A DNA stretch of 64,000 bases from Chitinophagales bacterium (GTDB lineage: Bacteria > Bacteroidota > Bacteroidia > Chitinophagales > LD1), in NCBI GenBank assembly GCA_019638515.1, contig JAHBTS010000002.1, positions 675,558 through 739,557 of the forward strand, given 5' to 3'. The notes beneath the pieces were generated by a model, which did no database searches, was not told the origin of the DNA, and saw only the letters and a program-made list of their open reading frames with translations. Shown piece after piece: positions 37,847 through 48,000 of the stretch. A program made the position numbers and the translations under genes. Each line of letters begins with the position of its first letter. Within the stretch, counting starts at the first letter, position 1.

Positions 37847-38404
37847 TTGAGTTTACCTATACGTCCACGGTTTAAAGGACCCATCAAAAAAGAAGCGGAA
37901 CACAGAATTAACGAAAAAATTACTGCGCCCGAAATAAGAATTGTCGGTGATAATATTGAACCGAAAATTTACCAAACTCGCGAGGCAATTGCCAAAGCCT
38001 TAGAAATGGGATTAGACTTGGTTGAAATTTCACCCAATGCCGTACCGCCTGTTTGCAGAATTATTGATTACAACAAGTTTCTTTACGAAAAAAAGAAGAA
38101 AGAAAAAGAGTTGAAATCAAAAGCAGTAAAAGTGCAAGTAAAAGAAATTCGCTTTACTGCCAATACCGATGAACACGATGTGGAATTCAAATCTAAACAT
38201 GCCGAAAAGTTTTTGCTCGAAGGCAATAAAGTAAAAGCCGTGCTTATGTTTAGAGGGCGTGCTATTGTGTTTAAAGACAGAGGCGAATTACTACTCCTCC
38301 AATTTGCAAAACGGCTAGAAGAAGTAGCCACCGTAGAGCAAATGCCCGCCTTAGAAGGCAAGCGCATGATGATGACGCTCGCTCCAAAGAAAAAGAAATC
38401 GTAA
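37847..38404 (+). CDS. infC: Translation initiation factor IF-3
   Basis: IF-3 prevents premature subunit joining and checks start codons. The N-domain (about 18-90) shows [18 protein letters not shown] and [20 protein letters not shown], the C-domain (about 95-183) [17 protein letters not shown] and [17 protein letters not shown]. The start is TTG at 37847; no in-frame ATG is near and the reading frame before it offers no other start. A rare start is typical for infC because IF-3 limits its own initiation. rpmI and rplT, which usually follow infC, are absent here. Confidence 0.96.
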   Translation: MSLPIRPRFKGPIKKEAEHRINEKITAPEIRIVGDNIEPKIYQTREAIAKALEMGLDLVEISPNAVPPVCRIIDYNKFLYEKKKKEKELKSKAVKVQVKEIRFTANTDEHDVEFKSKHAEKFLLEGNKVKAVLMFRGRAIVFKDRGELLLLQFAKRLEEVATVEQMPALEGKRMMMTLAPKKKKS

Positions 38405-38894
38405 AGTAACTACCTTGTAATGCAATTGTTTGCTTACAGTTTTGTAGCTGCTACTGCATTCTAAGTGCTACGCCATTTTCATATACGCATATTCAGCCTT
38501 GCTTGGTATTCAGTGCCATTCCATCTTGTATCTATTCAACACAACTCCTTTTGGAGATAAAAAACTGCTTGTACACGAGTATGCAGTCAAATGTAGTGCA
38601 TGCTTCAGATTCTCTTGAAAATGGAGAAATAGAGGTAGCTCGATTTTTCAAGGAATCAGAGATCATGAATTACAAAAAGCTCGGAGAAAACCTTTGCCAC
38701 GCTATGTTTTCACCTGTATGTGCATAACTGTTTGAAAATATTCAGTTTATTCTTTTGTTTGTAAAACAACTGTTCTTTATTTTAAAGTGTCTAAATTTAA
38801 GGCTTCATCAATTTTGGTACCACCTTGAGGTATAAGTTGTTGGGAGTATTTCATTTAGTAAAATAAAATCAGTCTATAAAGAATATATACCTAC
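38405..38894 (+). other. 490-base stretch with no convincing gene
   Basis: Only short frames lie here; the best is 38503-38727 (+), or its inner ATG version 38581-38727 of 48 codons. Its product does not resemble any family I know and composition is not gene-like. No tRNA, repeat or strong hairpin is visible. It may hold the 3' end of the infC transcript and the upstream region of the collagen-like gene. Confidence 0.5.
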
Positions 38895-41800
38895 ATGAAG
38901 AAATTATTGCTCACCTTATGCGTAGTTGCAGGCTTACACACTTTTGCTCAAAATAATATCGGTATAGGCACGCCCAATCCGGCTCCATCTGCCATTTTAG
39001 ATTTGTCGGCTGCCGATAAAGGCTTTTTGCTACCGCGGCTAACTACTGCACAGCGCACAGCCATTGCAAATCCGGCTAACGGTTTGCTAATTTACGATAC
39101 TGATGTGCAATGCGTGTTTTTCTATAATTCGGTAACTGTTCAGTGGATTTCGCTTTGCCAACCATCTGGTGGTACTGGCGCTACGGGTGCTACCGGAGCA
39201 ACAGGTGCCACGGGCGATACCGGAGCTGCAGGCACTAATGGTACTAATGGCGTTACTGGTGATACGGGTGCTACCGGAGCAACAGGTGCCACAGGCGATA
39301 CCGGAGCTGCAGGAACAAACGGCACCAATGGAACAAACGGTGTTACCGGAGCTACAGGCGACACTGGTGCTGCAGGCACTAATGGTACTAATGGCGTTAC
39401 TGGTGATACTGGTGCTACGGGAGCAACAGGAGCTACGGGTGCCACAGGCGATACCGGAGCTGCAGGAACTAACGGTACCAATGGAACAAACGGTGTTACC
39501 GGAGCTACAGGCGACACTGGTGCAGCAGGCACCAACGGTACTAATGGCGTTACTGGTGATACTGGTGCTACGGGAGCAACAGGTGCCACGGGCGATACCG
39601 GAGCTGCAGGAACTAACGGCACCAATGGAACAAACGGTGCTACCGGAGCTACAGGCGATACTGGCGCAGCAGGCACCAACGGTACTAATGGCGTTACTGG
39701 TGATACTGGCGCTACGGGAGCAACAGGTGCCACGGGCGATACCGGAGCTGCAGGAACTAACGGCACCAATGGAACAAACGGTGCTACCGGAGCTACAGGC
39801 GATACTGGAGCTGCAGGAACTAACGGCACCAATGGAACAAACGGTGTTACCGGAGCCACAGGCGATACTGGTGCAGCAGGTACTAATGGCGTTACTGGTG
39901 ATACTGGAGCAACGGGTGCTACCGGAGCAACGGGTGCCACGGGCGATACCGGAGCTGCAGGAACTAACGGTACCAATGGAACAAACGGTGTTACCGGAGC
40001 TACAGGCGACACTGGTGCTGCAGGCACCAACGGTACTAATGGCGTTACTGGTGATACTGGAGCAACGGGTGCCACGGGCGATACCGGAGCTGCAGGAACT
40101 AACGGCACAAATGGAACAAACGGTGCAACCGGAGCTACAGGAGCTACAGGAGCAGCAGGTACCAACGGTACTAATGGCGTTACTGGTGATACGGGTGCTA
40201 CTGGTACAGCAGGAACCAACGGTGTAACTGGAGCTACGGGTGCAACTGGGGCAGCTGGCACAAATGGAACCAATGGAACAAACGGTGCAACCGGAGCTAC
40301 AGGCGACACTGGCGCAGCAGGCACCAACGGTACTAATGGCGTTACAGGTGCAACGGGTGCTACTGGTGCAGCAGGAACCAACGGTGTAACTGGAGCTACA
40401 GGTGCAACTGGGGCGGCTGGCACAAATGGAACCAATGGAACAAACGGTGCTACAGGAGCTACAGGAGCAGCAGGTACTAACGGTACCAATGGCGTTACTG
40501 GTGCAACGGGAGCTACAGGAGCAGCAGGAACAAACGGTGTAACTGGAGCTACAGGTGCAACTGGGGCAGCTGGCACAAATGGAACCAATGGAACAAACGG
40601 TGTAACTGGTGCAACCGGAGCTACAGGAGCAGCAGGTACTAACGGCACCAATGGCATTACAGGTGCAACGGGGGCTACTGGCGCAGCAGGAACTAATGGT
40701 GTTACGGGCGCTACGGGTATAACAGGACCTACAGGCTCTATGAGCGGTAATGCAGGTGGCGATTTAAGCGGCACTTATCCTAACCCAACAGTAGATGGAA
40801 TCTTAGGTGATACTATTGTTGGACCTAAAGTTACTAATGGGGTAATAAAGTATGATGGCACAAAATGGGTGATTGATAGTACAACCGGACAGTTTTGGAA
40901 ACTGACAGGTAACACTTTAACCAATCCACTAACCAATTATGTGGGCACCACCGATAGCACACCATTTTCAATTAGAACAAGTGCCCGCGAAGCAATACGA
41001 GTTGCCGCCAATAGCGATGTAATCATTGGTAACACCTTGGTGTACGACAACAATATAAACTCCGGATGGACCGGCACCAAAGTTCAAATTAACATGATTC
41101 CGAAGTCTGCTGCCGATAATTCCGATGCGGTATTGCTCCGCATGTCGTCTAGCACGGCATCGGATTACTCTAAGTTTATTTTCTTTAGAACCAGAGGTAC
41201 TTTTCTGCCAAGTGGTGCCACAACCGTAGTAAATGGAGATCCACTGGGTAGAATTTTATGGCGTTCTTACTATGGTGCCACGGCTGCCACACCTACTACC
41301 AATCTTTCTTCTAATGCAGTAATTGAAGCTTACGCAGAAGGAACCACTGCCACCGGATCGGGTGGTAGATTGGTATTTTCTACTACCAATTCAGGCGCTA
41401 CCAATCCAACTGTTAGAGCCATTATTGCGGCAAATGGAAATATGTCTATAGGAGGTACGCTTAGTGGCAGTTCAGCAGCCCCAACGCAGGCTCTTATGGT
41501 AGATGGGTATGTTTTTGTTGATAGAACAGGGCAAAATATGGGCAACTTGGCACTGGGAGGTGGTGTAATGTTTGGCAATGCCAATACTGCCATTGCTTCA
41601 AATAGACAAACGGCATTGCAAAACCAAAATGGTTTAGATTTCTATACCGGTGGCTCTCGCAGAGTTGCCATTACTTCTGCCGGAAGAGTTGGTATTGGCG
41701 TAGTAGAGCCAAACACTTCGTTTCAGGCAGAAATAAATTCTGCTACACAAAACGGATTGCTAGTTTCTACCACCTCTGCCACTGCAGGAATTTGGGTAAG

Positions 41801-42605
41801 AGGCAATGGATATAATATCACCAACACTACCAACAACTATGTTGGCTCGCGCGGTATTATTGCTGCCGGTATTGGTATTGGCGTAGAAGGCTTTGCCGTG
41901 GAAGACAATAATGCCACTACCAATCATGCAGGCGGTTCGTTTGGCGTGTACGACAATAGCCTTTCCACTGCACTTTCATTGGTAAAAGTAGGTGCGTATG
42001 AGAGTTCAACACCATATAAAATTATAGGTATTGGTACTGTTTCTACCGTAGTGCGCGATCAAGAAAATAAAGGCAGGGTAATGTTTGCTCCGGAATCACC
42101 TGAAGTGCTATTCCAAGATTTTGGAGAAGGGCAATTGATAAACGGCAAAGCTCACATTACGCTCGACCCTATTTTCAGCAAAAATATTTGTGTGAATGAA
42201 AAACATCCGATGCGTGTTTTTGTAACATTGAAAGGCGATTGCAATGGTGTATTCGTTACCAACGAAACTGCTACCGGATTTGATGTTACTGAATTGAAAA
42301 ACGGTACTTCTAATGCTAAATTCTCTTGGTTTGTTTCTGCTAACCGTGCCGATGAACAATACGGCAACCATACAGGCAAATTCCAAGATTTGCGTTTCCC
42401 TGTTACCAACATGCTAAACGAAAACAAGAACGCGAATAGCATTAGAATAAAACAGGAAGAAGAACACAACCGTAAAATTCAGGAAGAAGAAAGCCGCATC
42501 AATATGGAAATTAAGCGCAAAGCCGATGCCGAGCGCAAAAAAGAATTGGAAGATTTTGAACGCGAAAACAAAAAGCAGCAAATAAACAGCAATCATCCAT
42601 ACTAG
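38895..42605 (+). CDS. Secreted collagen-like repeat protein
   Basis: A 1236-residue protein with a signal peptide (1-19, ending TFAQ). Residues 20-92 hold an N-terminal domain ([39 protein letters not shown]) common to Bacteroidota tail-fibre-like surface proteins. Residues 93-615 are an uninterrupted Gly-X-Y collagen-like region of about 174 triplets ([15 protein letters not shown]). A globular stalk/head region (about 616-1160) begins [13 protein letters not shown], and the last 60 residues are a charged coiled coil rich in Glu, Lys and Asn. No T9SS sorting domain is seen. The role is probably adhesive or structural at the cell surface. Confidence 0.9.
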   Translation: MKKLLLTLCVVAGLHTFAQNNIGIGTPNPAPSAILDLSAADKGFLLPRLTTAQRTAIANPANGLLIYDTDVQCVFFYNSVTVQWISLCQPSGGTGATGATGATGATGDTGAAGTNGTNGVTGDTGATGATGATGDTGAAGTNGTNGTNGVTGATGDTGAAGTNGTNGVTGDTGATGATGATGATGDTGAAGTNGTNGTNGVTGATGDTGAAGTNGTNGVTGDTGATGATGATGDTGAAGTNGTNGTNGATGATGDTGAAGTNGTNGVTGDTGATGATGATGDTGAAGTNGTNGTNGATGATGDTGAAGTNGTNGTNGVTGATGDTGAAGTNGVTGDTGATGATGATGATGDTGAAGTNGTNGTNGVTGATGDTGAAGTNGTNGVTGDTGATGATGDTGAAGTNGTNGTNGATGATGATGAAGTNGTNGVTGDTGATGTAGTNGVTGATGATGAAGTNGTNGTNGATGATGDTGAAGTNGTNGVTGATGATGAAGTNGVTGATGATGAAGTNGTNGTNGATGATGAAGTNGTNGVTGATGATGAAGTNGVTGATGATGAAGTNGTNGTNGVTGATGATGAAGTNGTNGITGATGATGAAGTNGVTGATGITGPTGSMSGNAGGDLSGTYPNPTVDGILGDTIVGPKVTNGVIKYDGTKWVIDSTTGQFWKLTGNTLTNPLTNYVGTTDSTPFSIRTSAREAIRVAANSDVIIGNTLVYDNNINSGWTGTKVQINMIPKSAADNSDAVLLRMSSSTASDYSKFIFFRTRGTFLPSGATTVVNGDPLGRILWRSYYGATAATPTTNLSSNAVIEAYAEGTTATGSGGRLVFSTTNSGATNPTVRAIIAANGNMSIGGTLSGSSAAPTQALMVDGYVFVDRTGQNMGNLALGGGVMFGNANTAIASNRQTALQNQNGLDFYTGGSRRVAITSAGRVGIGVVEPNTSFQAEINSATQNGLLVSTTSATAGIWVRGNGYNITNTTNNYVGSRGIIAAGIGIGVEGFAVEDNNATTNHAGGSFGVYDNSLSTALSLVKVGAYESSTPYKIIGIGTVSTVVRDQENKGRVMFAPESPEVLFQDFGEGQLINGKAHITLDPIFSKNICVNEKHPMRVFVTLKGDCNGVFVTNETATGFDVTELKNGTSNAKFSWFVSANRADEQYGNHTGKFQDLRFPVTNMLNENKNANSIRIKQEEEHNRKIQEEESRINMEIKRKADAERKKELEDFERENKKQQINSNHPY
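39171..40740 (+). repeat. Collagen-coding tandem repeat (about 135-144 base higher-order unit)
   Basis: The DNA consists of nine-base Gly-X-Y units arranged in a larger unit of about 15-16 triplets ([24 protein letters not shown] ... GTN GVT GAT) repeated several times with near-identical codons in the first two thirds. The last third is more diverged, with GDT replaced by GAT and GAA. Close DNA identity points to recent expansion and makes length change likely. Confidence 0.85.
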
Positions 42606-42619
42606 TTTACGCTTGCAAT

Positions 42620-43555
42620 ATGAATAAGGGTAAAGTACTCATTACCGAACCTGTACATGAATGCCTGCCCGAGGGCTTATGCCAGCTAGGATTTGAGGTA
42701 GTTCATTTACCCGAAATTGCAGCTGCAGAAGTACTCCCGATTATTGGTGAGTTTACAGGGCTTATTATCAATAGCAAAGTACAGGCAAATAAAACATTGC
42801 TAGCCCAAGCCTCACAACTGAAATTTGTAGCCCGCTGCGGATCGGGCAAAGAAGTTATTGATTTTGAATACTGCCACCAACACGGCATTACACCCATTAC
42901 TTCGCCCGAAGGAAACCGACAAGCAGTGGCTGAACACGCACTTGGCATGCTGCTATCGCTCTTAAACAATATTCATAGCGCACATGCACAGGTAGTGCAA
43001 AAAAAATGGATACGCGAGCGCAACAGAGGTGTAGAGTTGTTTGGTAAAACTGTTGGCATCATTGGTTTTGGGCACACAGGGAGCGCCTTTGCAAATGTGC
43101 TAAAAGGCTTTTGCCCAACTATACTTGCTTACGATAAATACCACACCAATTGCACCACCAACGAAGTGCGCCAAACTACACTTCAAGAAATTTTTGAAAA
43201 GGCTGAAATTGTAAGCCTACACTTGCCGCTTTCTCCGGAAACCAAACATTTTGCCAACGAAACATTCTTTGCTGCTTTCAAACAAAAAATTTGGTTTTTA
43301 AATACTGCACGCGGAAGTTGCACAGATACTGTGGCGCTGCTACATGCTATACAGCAGGGTAAAATACATGGTGCTGCTTTAGATGTGTTAGAAAATGAAA
43401 AATTGGAAAGCTACACGCCTTTAGAAAATGAACTTCTCCAGCAATTGGCACAAACACAAAAAGTGCTCTTCACTCCACATATTGCCGGATGGACAATAGA
43501 ATCGAAAAGAAAAATTGCAGAAGTATTGCTGCAAAAAATAAGCGCCTTGGCTTAA
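42620..43555 (+). CDS. D-isomer specific 2-hydroxyacid dehydrogenase
   Basis: The 311-residue protein has a catalytic domain split around a Rossmann domain. GKTVGIIGFGHTGSA (about 139-153) binds NAD. The active-site residues lie in ARCGSGKE (Arg, near 74), DVLENE (Glu, near 256) and TPHIAGW (His, near 287), with NTARGS at the substrate loop. It is similar to 3-phosphoglycerate dehydrogenase and related reductases; the substrate is not determined. It starts 14 bases after the collagen-like gene and may share its transcript. Confidence 0.92.
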   Translation: MNKGKVLITEPVHECLPEGLCQLGFEVVHLPEIAAAEVLPIIGEFTGLIINSKVQANKTLLAQASQLKFVARCGSGKEVIDFEYCHQHGITPITSPEGNRQAVAEHALGMLLSLLNNIHSAHAQVVQKKWIRERNRGVELFGKTVGIIGFGHTGSAFANVLKGFCPTILAYDKYHTNCTTNEVRQTTLQEIFEKAEIVSLHLPLSPETKHFANETFFAAFKQKIWFLNTARGSCTDTVALLHAIQQGKIHGAALDVLENEKLESYTPLENELLQQLAQTQKVLFTPHIAGWTIESKRKIAEVLLQKISALA

Positions 43556-43873
43556 TGCAATACTCCGGCACCCAACTTAGCACATAAACGAAATTCCAAC
43601 AGGTGCGGGTACTTCCATGGGCGGTGCCGATGGTGGTGCTGTTGCTACCTTAGAGGTGCGTTGCGGAGGCATTACTTCGTGCTCCGGTGCGCTATCAATA
43701 AGTGGGCTGATGTAAAAGTTTTTCATAGCTTTTCAGTTTCTTGTTCAGATAAGACGTTTGCTATCTCTTACGATACTCATACAAAAAAGTTTCGGCAATG
43801 GTTTATATAGTGCGTTACTTACAAATAAACACTACCTTTAAAACACTTACTTCACCTTGTAAATAAATGCCTT
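43556..43873. other. 318-base gap between genes, holding one small ORF
   Basis: The gap contains the minus-strand small ORF at 43577-43726 and otherwise AT-rich sequence. No structured RNA or repeat was seen. Confidence 0.5.
43577..43726 (-). CDS. Candidate small ORF, 49 residues, unknown
   Basis: An ATG-started frame of 49 codons encodes MKNFYISPLIDSAPEHEVMP, then a Pro/Ala-rich middle (TAPPSAPPMEVPAP) and ends GISFMC. The start MKN.Y..P resembles the opening of small Bacteroidota proteins of unknown function (MKK.Y..P...), which is only a loose resemblance. The upstream bases are A-rich, as is common before Bacteroidota starts. It could be a small secreted or modified peptide, or chance. 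No neighbouring modification gene is present. Confidence 0.35.
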   Translation of the reverse strand: MKNFYISPLIDSAPEHEVMPPQRTSKVATAPPSAPPMEVPAPVGISFMC

Positions 43874-44308
43874 ATGAAATATCCTATAGTTCTTCTTACT
43901 ATATTTTTTGCCATGTGTTTTCTTACCAATTGCAATAAAGAAAAGTTGCTTGACGAAAAAGATATTCCGGCAGAAATTAAACAGTATGCTGCCACGCATT
44001 TCCCTAGCTGTGTCATTACAAAAGCAACTAAAGAAACAGGCAATCGCGATGATGCGTATGAAATAAACCTATCGTGCGGAGTAAAATTGGAATTTAACCT
44101 GCAAAAGAATATAGTTGATATTGACGGTTCTTCTAAGCTACCCGACAGTGTAATTCCCACCGGAATTTTAAATTATGTAGCAGCTAACTATGCAGGAAAA
44201 TATATAGTAGGCTGGGAGATACAAAATAGTAAGCAATATGCAGATTTAAGCAATCGCGTAACCTTAGTATTTGATATGCAAGACAGCTTTCTGTACATAG
44301 CAGATTAG
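43874..44308 (+). CDS. PepSY-like (DUF2874) lipoprotein
   Basis: A 144-residue protein with a signal peptide and lipobox (FLTNC, C20), so likely lipid-anchored. Two PepSY-like halves are visible: IPAEIKQYAATHFPSC with YEINLSCGVKLEFN, then VIPTGILNYVAANYAGKY with RVTLVFDMQD. Such beta-lactamase-inhibitor-like small domains are common in Bacteroidota; function unknown. It is followed by the convergent fabG gene. Confidence 0.85.
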   Translation: MKYPIVLLTIFFAMCFLTNCNKEKLLDEKDIPAEIKQYAATHFPSCVITKATKETGNRDDAYEINLSCGVKLEFNLQKNIVDIDGSSKLPDSVIPTGILNYVAANYAGKYIVGWEIQNSKQYADLSNRVTLVFDMQDSFLYIAD

Positions 44309-44318
44309 CATTTACACC

Positions 44319-44336
44319 AATTGCACAGCTGCAATT
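44319..44336. terminator. Short perfect hairpin between convergent genes
   Basis: AATTGCA and TGCAATT flank a four-base loop between the PepSY-like gene and fabG stop codons. It could be a weak bidirectional terminator, but a T run is lacking. Confidence 0.3.
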
Positions 44337-44337
44337 A

Positions 44338-45087
44338 TTACCTGCTCATAGCTCCGCAAACGCTTAGCACTTGCCCACTTACATAGGTAGAAAGATCGCT
44401 GGCAAGAAATAGTACAGCATTGGCCACTTCTTGTGCGCTGCCCATTCTGCCAAAAGGAATTTGTTGTAAGATTCCGGCTTTTACATCATCGCTCAACACC
44501 TCGGTCATATCGGTTTCAATAAACCCCGGAGATACAGCATTGCAGCGAATGCTGCGCGAGCCAAATTCATCGGCAATACTTTTAGTAAATCCAATAATAC
44601 CTGCTTTAGATGCAGCATAATTTGCCTGTCCTGCCTGACCGCGCAAACCTATAATGGAAGTAAGGTTAATAATACTACCCTGCTTTGCACGCAGCATGTG
44701 CTTAGAGGCATGTTTGGTGAGGTTAAAAACACTTTTAAGATTAGCTTGTAATACTTCATCAAATTGCTGCTCGCTCATGCGCAGCAGCAGGTTATCGCGC
44801 GTGATACCTGCATTATTTACGAGTATATCTATTTTGCCAAACTGCTTAATTACTTCATCTATTACCGCACCGGATTGCTCAAAATTTCCGGCATCGGATT
44901 TTATGCCAACCACTTTCACATCTTCGCTGCTTAACTGGCTGCTTACTTGCTTTGCACGCTCTTCGGAACTTACATAAGTAAAAACTACATGTGCACCCTG
45001 CGCTGCCAAAGTTTCTACAATTGCATAGCCAATTCCTCTTGTACCTCCGGTTACAAGTGCAACTCTTCCGCTTAATAGTTTTGTCAT
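44338..45087 (-). CDS. fabG: 3-oxoacyl-[acyl-carrier-protein] reductase
   Basis: A 249-residue SDR: TGGTRGIG (about 14-21), NNAGITRD (about 89-96), the Ser in NLTSIIG (about 142), GQANYAASKAG with Tyr155-Lys159-type pair, and SPGFIETDMTE after. The GITRDNLLLRM segment is typical of FabG. It reduces beta-ketoacyl-ACP in fatty-acid elongation. It starts only 12 bases upstream... downstream of nothing else on this strand except the CTLD/SprB gene, which ends after it begins; the two are unrelated in function. Confidence 0.93.
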   Translation of the reverse strand: MTKLLSGRVALVTGGTRGIGYAIVETLAAQGAHVVFTYVSSEERAKQVSSQLSSEDVKVVGIKSDAGNFEQSGAVIDEVIKQFGKIDILVNNAGITRDNLLLRMSEQQFDEVLQANLKSVFNLTKHASKHMLRAKQGSIINLTSIIGLRGQAGQANYAASKAGIIGFTKSIADEFGSRSIRCNAVSPGFIETDMTEVLSDDVKAGILQQIPFGRMGSAQEVANAVLFLASDLSTYVSGQVLSVCGAMSR

Positions 45088-45099
45088 TGAATGTTTAGG

Positions 45100-48000
45100 T
45101 TATCTGTAAACAAAAACGCTGCCTTCGCGCTGTGTCCATGTTTCATCAATAAATGAAAAACGAACTACATACACATATAAACCTGCATCTACCTTTTCGC
45201 CACGGTAATAGCCGTCCCAACACTGCTTTAAGTCGTTGGTTGCAAATACCATTTCGCCCAAACGGTTAAATACTTTTAAGTCTATACTTTGAACAGCATC
45301 GGCAAATAAACACCAAAACTCGTTATTGCCATCGCCATCGGGAGAAAAGAAATTAGGAATGTAAATAGTTTTATCTGCCAATACAGTAAATGGAATTAAA
45401 AGCGTATCGGCACAGCCATTGGCATCGCGCACAATAAACGTATAATCTATACTTTGAATTGGAGAAGCAATTGGATCATTGCAATCGTAGCAACTTAATC
45501 CGCGCTGTGGTCGCCACTCATACACATAATTACTGCTCGAAGGCGTAACTTCTACCAATAATTTTTGCTTTTTACCCACTTTAATAATAGTAGTATCAGG
45601 AGGAAGCGCCACAATTTCGTCTGGCTCGGTAACGGTGGTTTGTGCTGTGGCTACACAGTTTCTGCTATCAAATACCGTAACGGCATAATTACCTGCTTTT
45701 AAACGCTGGATAGAAGCGGTTTGAGCATTGTTATTCCATAAATACTGGTAGCCGGGAGTACCGCCAACTCCGGTAGCCGTTAGCCTGCCATCGCTACCAT
45801 TAAAACACGTAACATGTTTTACGCTATCAATAGATGCGGTAAACACAGGAGCTGGCTGTATGGTGAAAGATTGCGTTCCGGTACATTGGTTGTTATCGGT
45901 AACGGTAACATCGTAAGTATTAGGTAATAACTGCGAAAGGCTGCTGCCCGAAGCACCGTTGCCCCAAACAAAATTGTAAACAGGTGCACCGTTTGAAGCA
46001 TCAACCACAATACTGCCATCTGCTACATTATAGCACTGCTGGTCGCGCAACTGCACCAAATTTACTACTGGTAAAGAATAAACCGTTACCACAATATCGT
46101 TACTCAATCCTTCGCAATTATTTACATCGGTGGTAGTAACATGGTATGTGCCGCTTTGCGTTACATTGATAGTTTGCTGGCTGCCAGCATTTGTCCAAAT
46201 ATAAGTTTGGAAAGTAGAATCGGTACTCAGATTTACACTGCCGCCATCACAAAACGCAACAGGGCCATCGGCAGTAATCATAATTGGCAATGGATTGGGA
46301 TTGAAGGTAATTACCAAATCGTTACTCTTTACCTCGCAACTATTGGCATCTACTGCTGTAAGGTAATATGTACCCGCTTGCATTACCGTAATACTTTGTG
46401 TGGCATCACCATTGCTCCATGCATAAGCATTGTAAGTACTATCGCTATTGAGCACAATACTTCCGCCTTTACAAACAGGCAAAGTGCCATTGGTAGAAAT
46501 AGTAGTGGGCAACGGATTAGCAGCTACCGTAACTTGTGCGGTATCGCTCTTCCAAACACAACCTTGTGCATCTACACCAAGAAAATAATAACTACCCGTT
46601 TGATTAACGGAAATAGTAGGTGTAGCAGCCATTGTGCTCCACATTTGCTGAACAAACTGCTGTGCCGATGATAATGTAACACTGGCTCCTTTACATAAAT
46701 TGATAGGGCTTGCAGGTAAAATAGGTTCTATCTGTGGCGGGCTAATGGTTAGTTGCATAGAATCTATGCCCGAGCAACCTGCTGCCGTAACTATCACATA
46801 ATACTTGGTAACTTTGGGTGCATTGGTAAGGTTGGTATCTCTCGCTATTGGATTGGCTACCAATGAATCTGAAAGCCCAGTGGTTGGTGTCCAAAAATAA
46901 GTAGCATTAGGTATGGGTACACCACCAATAACCGTAGCGCCTCCACTGCAAACAACCATATCTGTTCCGGCATCGGCAGTAGGATTGGGGTTCACAGTTA
47001 CCGAGCCGGTAGCTTGCGGAATAGTACAGCCACCATCGTTAATATCTAATGTAATATTTTTGACCCCGCTTGAATTCCAATTCACTTCAATGGGACCCGG
47101 ACCATTTGGTGTGCCACTTACTATAGTTCCTCCATTTAAACCCCAAGTAAAGGTTGCATTAGGGGAAGGTGTTCCATTAAAACTTAAAAATGTACTTCTG
47201 CCTTCGCAAACCGTAGCAGGGCTGGCAGTAAATCCGGCATTAAAAGTACCTTGTACATTTGCGGTAAGCGTGTCGTAAGAATAACAAGAATAGCGGTCGG
47301 TTACTTTTACTATATACTGCTGTGTTTGTAAAATTTGTTCTGTGATGTTTTGAGAAACCTTTGCACTAGGTGTCCATACATACGTATAAGGTTTAGACCC
47401 CAGAATAGGATTAGATTTCAACACCACATTAGCTCCTGCACATACCGTGGTATCTTTTAATAAATTAAAAAGAGTTTGGTTATTAAAGGTAGCATTTACT
47501 TCTGGACATAGGTTTACTTCAATAACAGATACACTGGTTTCGTTACACGCTAAATCGTTCCAAGAACCGGCACTATAAATTTGCACACACTGTTCTCCAT
47601 TGCTGCATTTGTATTGATTACTGCATGTAAAGTTACCGCAACCAAAAGTACAACTATTGTAGCCACTGTTATTAGGTTCACCACTTGCCCAGTTTTGAAA
47701 GAGTGATGGTGTTGCCGCTCCCGGAGTAAAACTACCTGTTGAACCATCCAATGCGTAAAACGTAGAAGCATTAGTTCCGGTTCTCTTGTAGCCAATCCAA
47801 ATAGTTCCGCCATACTGCCCAAATATATTATTGGCATTGAGTGCATTTATTACGTTTTGGTTTTCGGTAGCACTATTAAACACTACCAAATTAGCGCCCA
47901 AAGTAGCAGCAGCAGTTTGAGCCTGTGCCGCATCCTGCGATGACGGATTGATAAAATACAAACTGCAATCTTCGCCAGGAACAGGTAGCGGCACATATCC

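Noticed and set aside
38503-38727. 74-codon frame after infC
   Set aside because: It starts at TTG, has no family similarity and no supporting upstream signal, so it is not called as a gene.
39169-40227. A 352-codon second forward frame inside the collagen repeat
   Set aside because: Same cause as the minus-strand frame; the product has no recognisable domain.
39140-40774. A 544-codon open frame on the minus strand of the collagen-like gene
   Set aside because: It is a shadow of the Gly-X-Y repeat: the repeated nine-base units leave other frames free of stops. The product is a Pro/Val repeat with no start context or family similarity.
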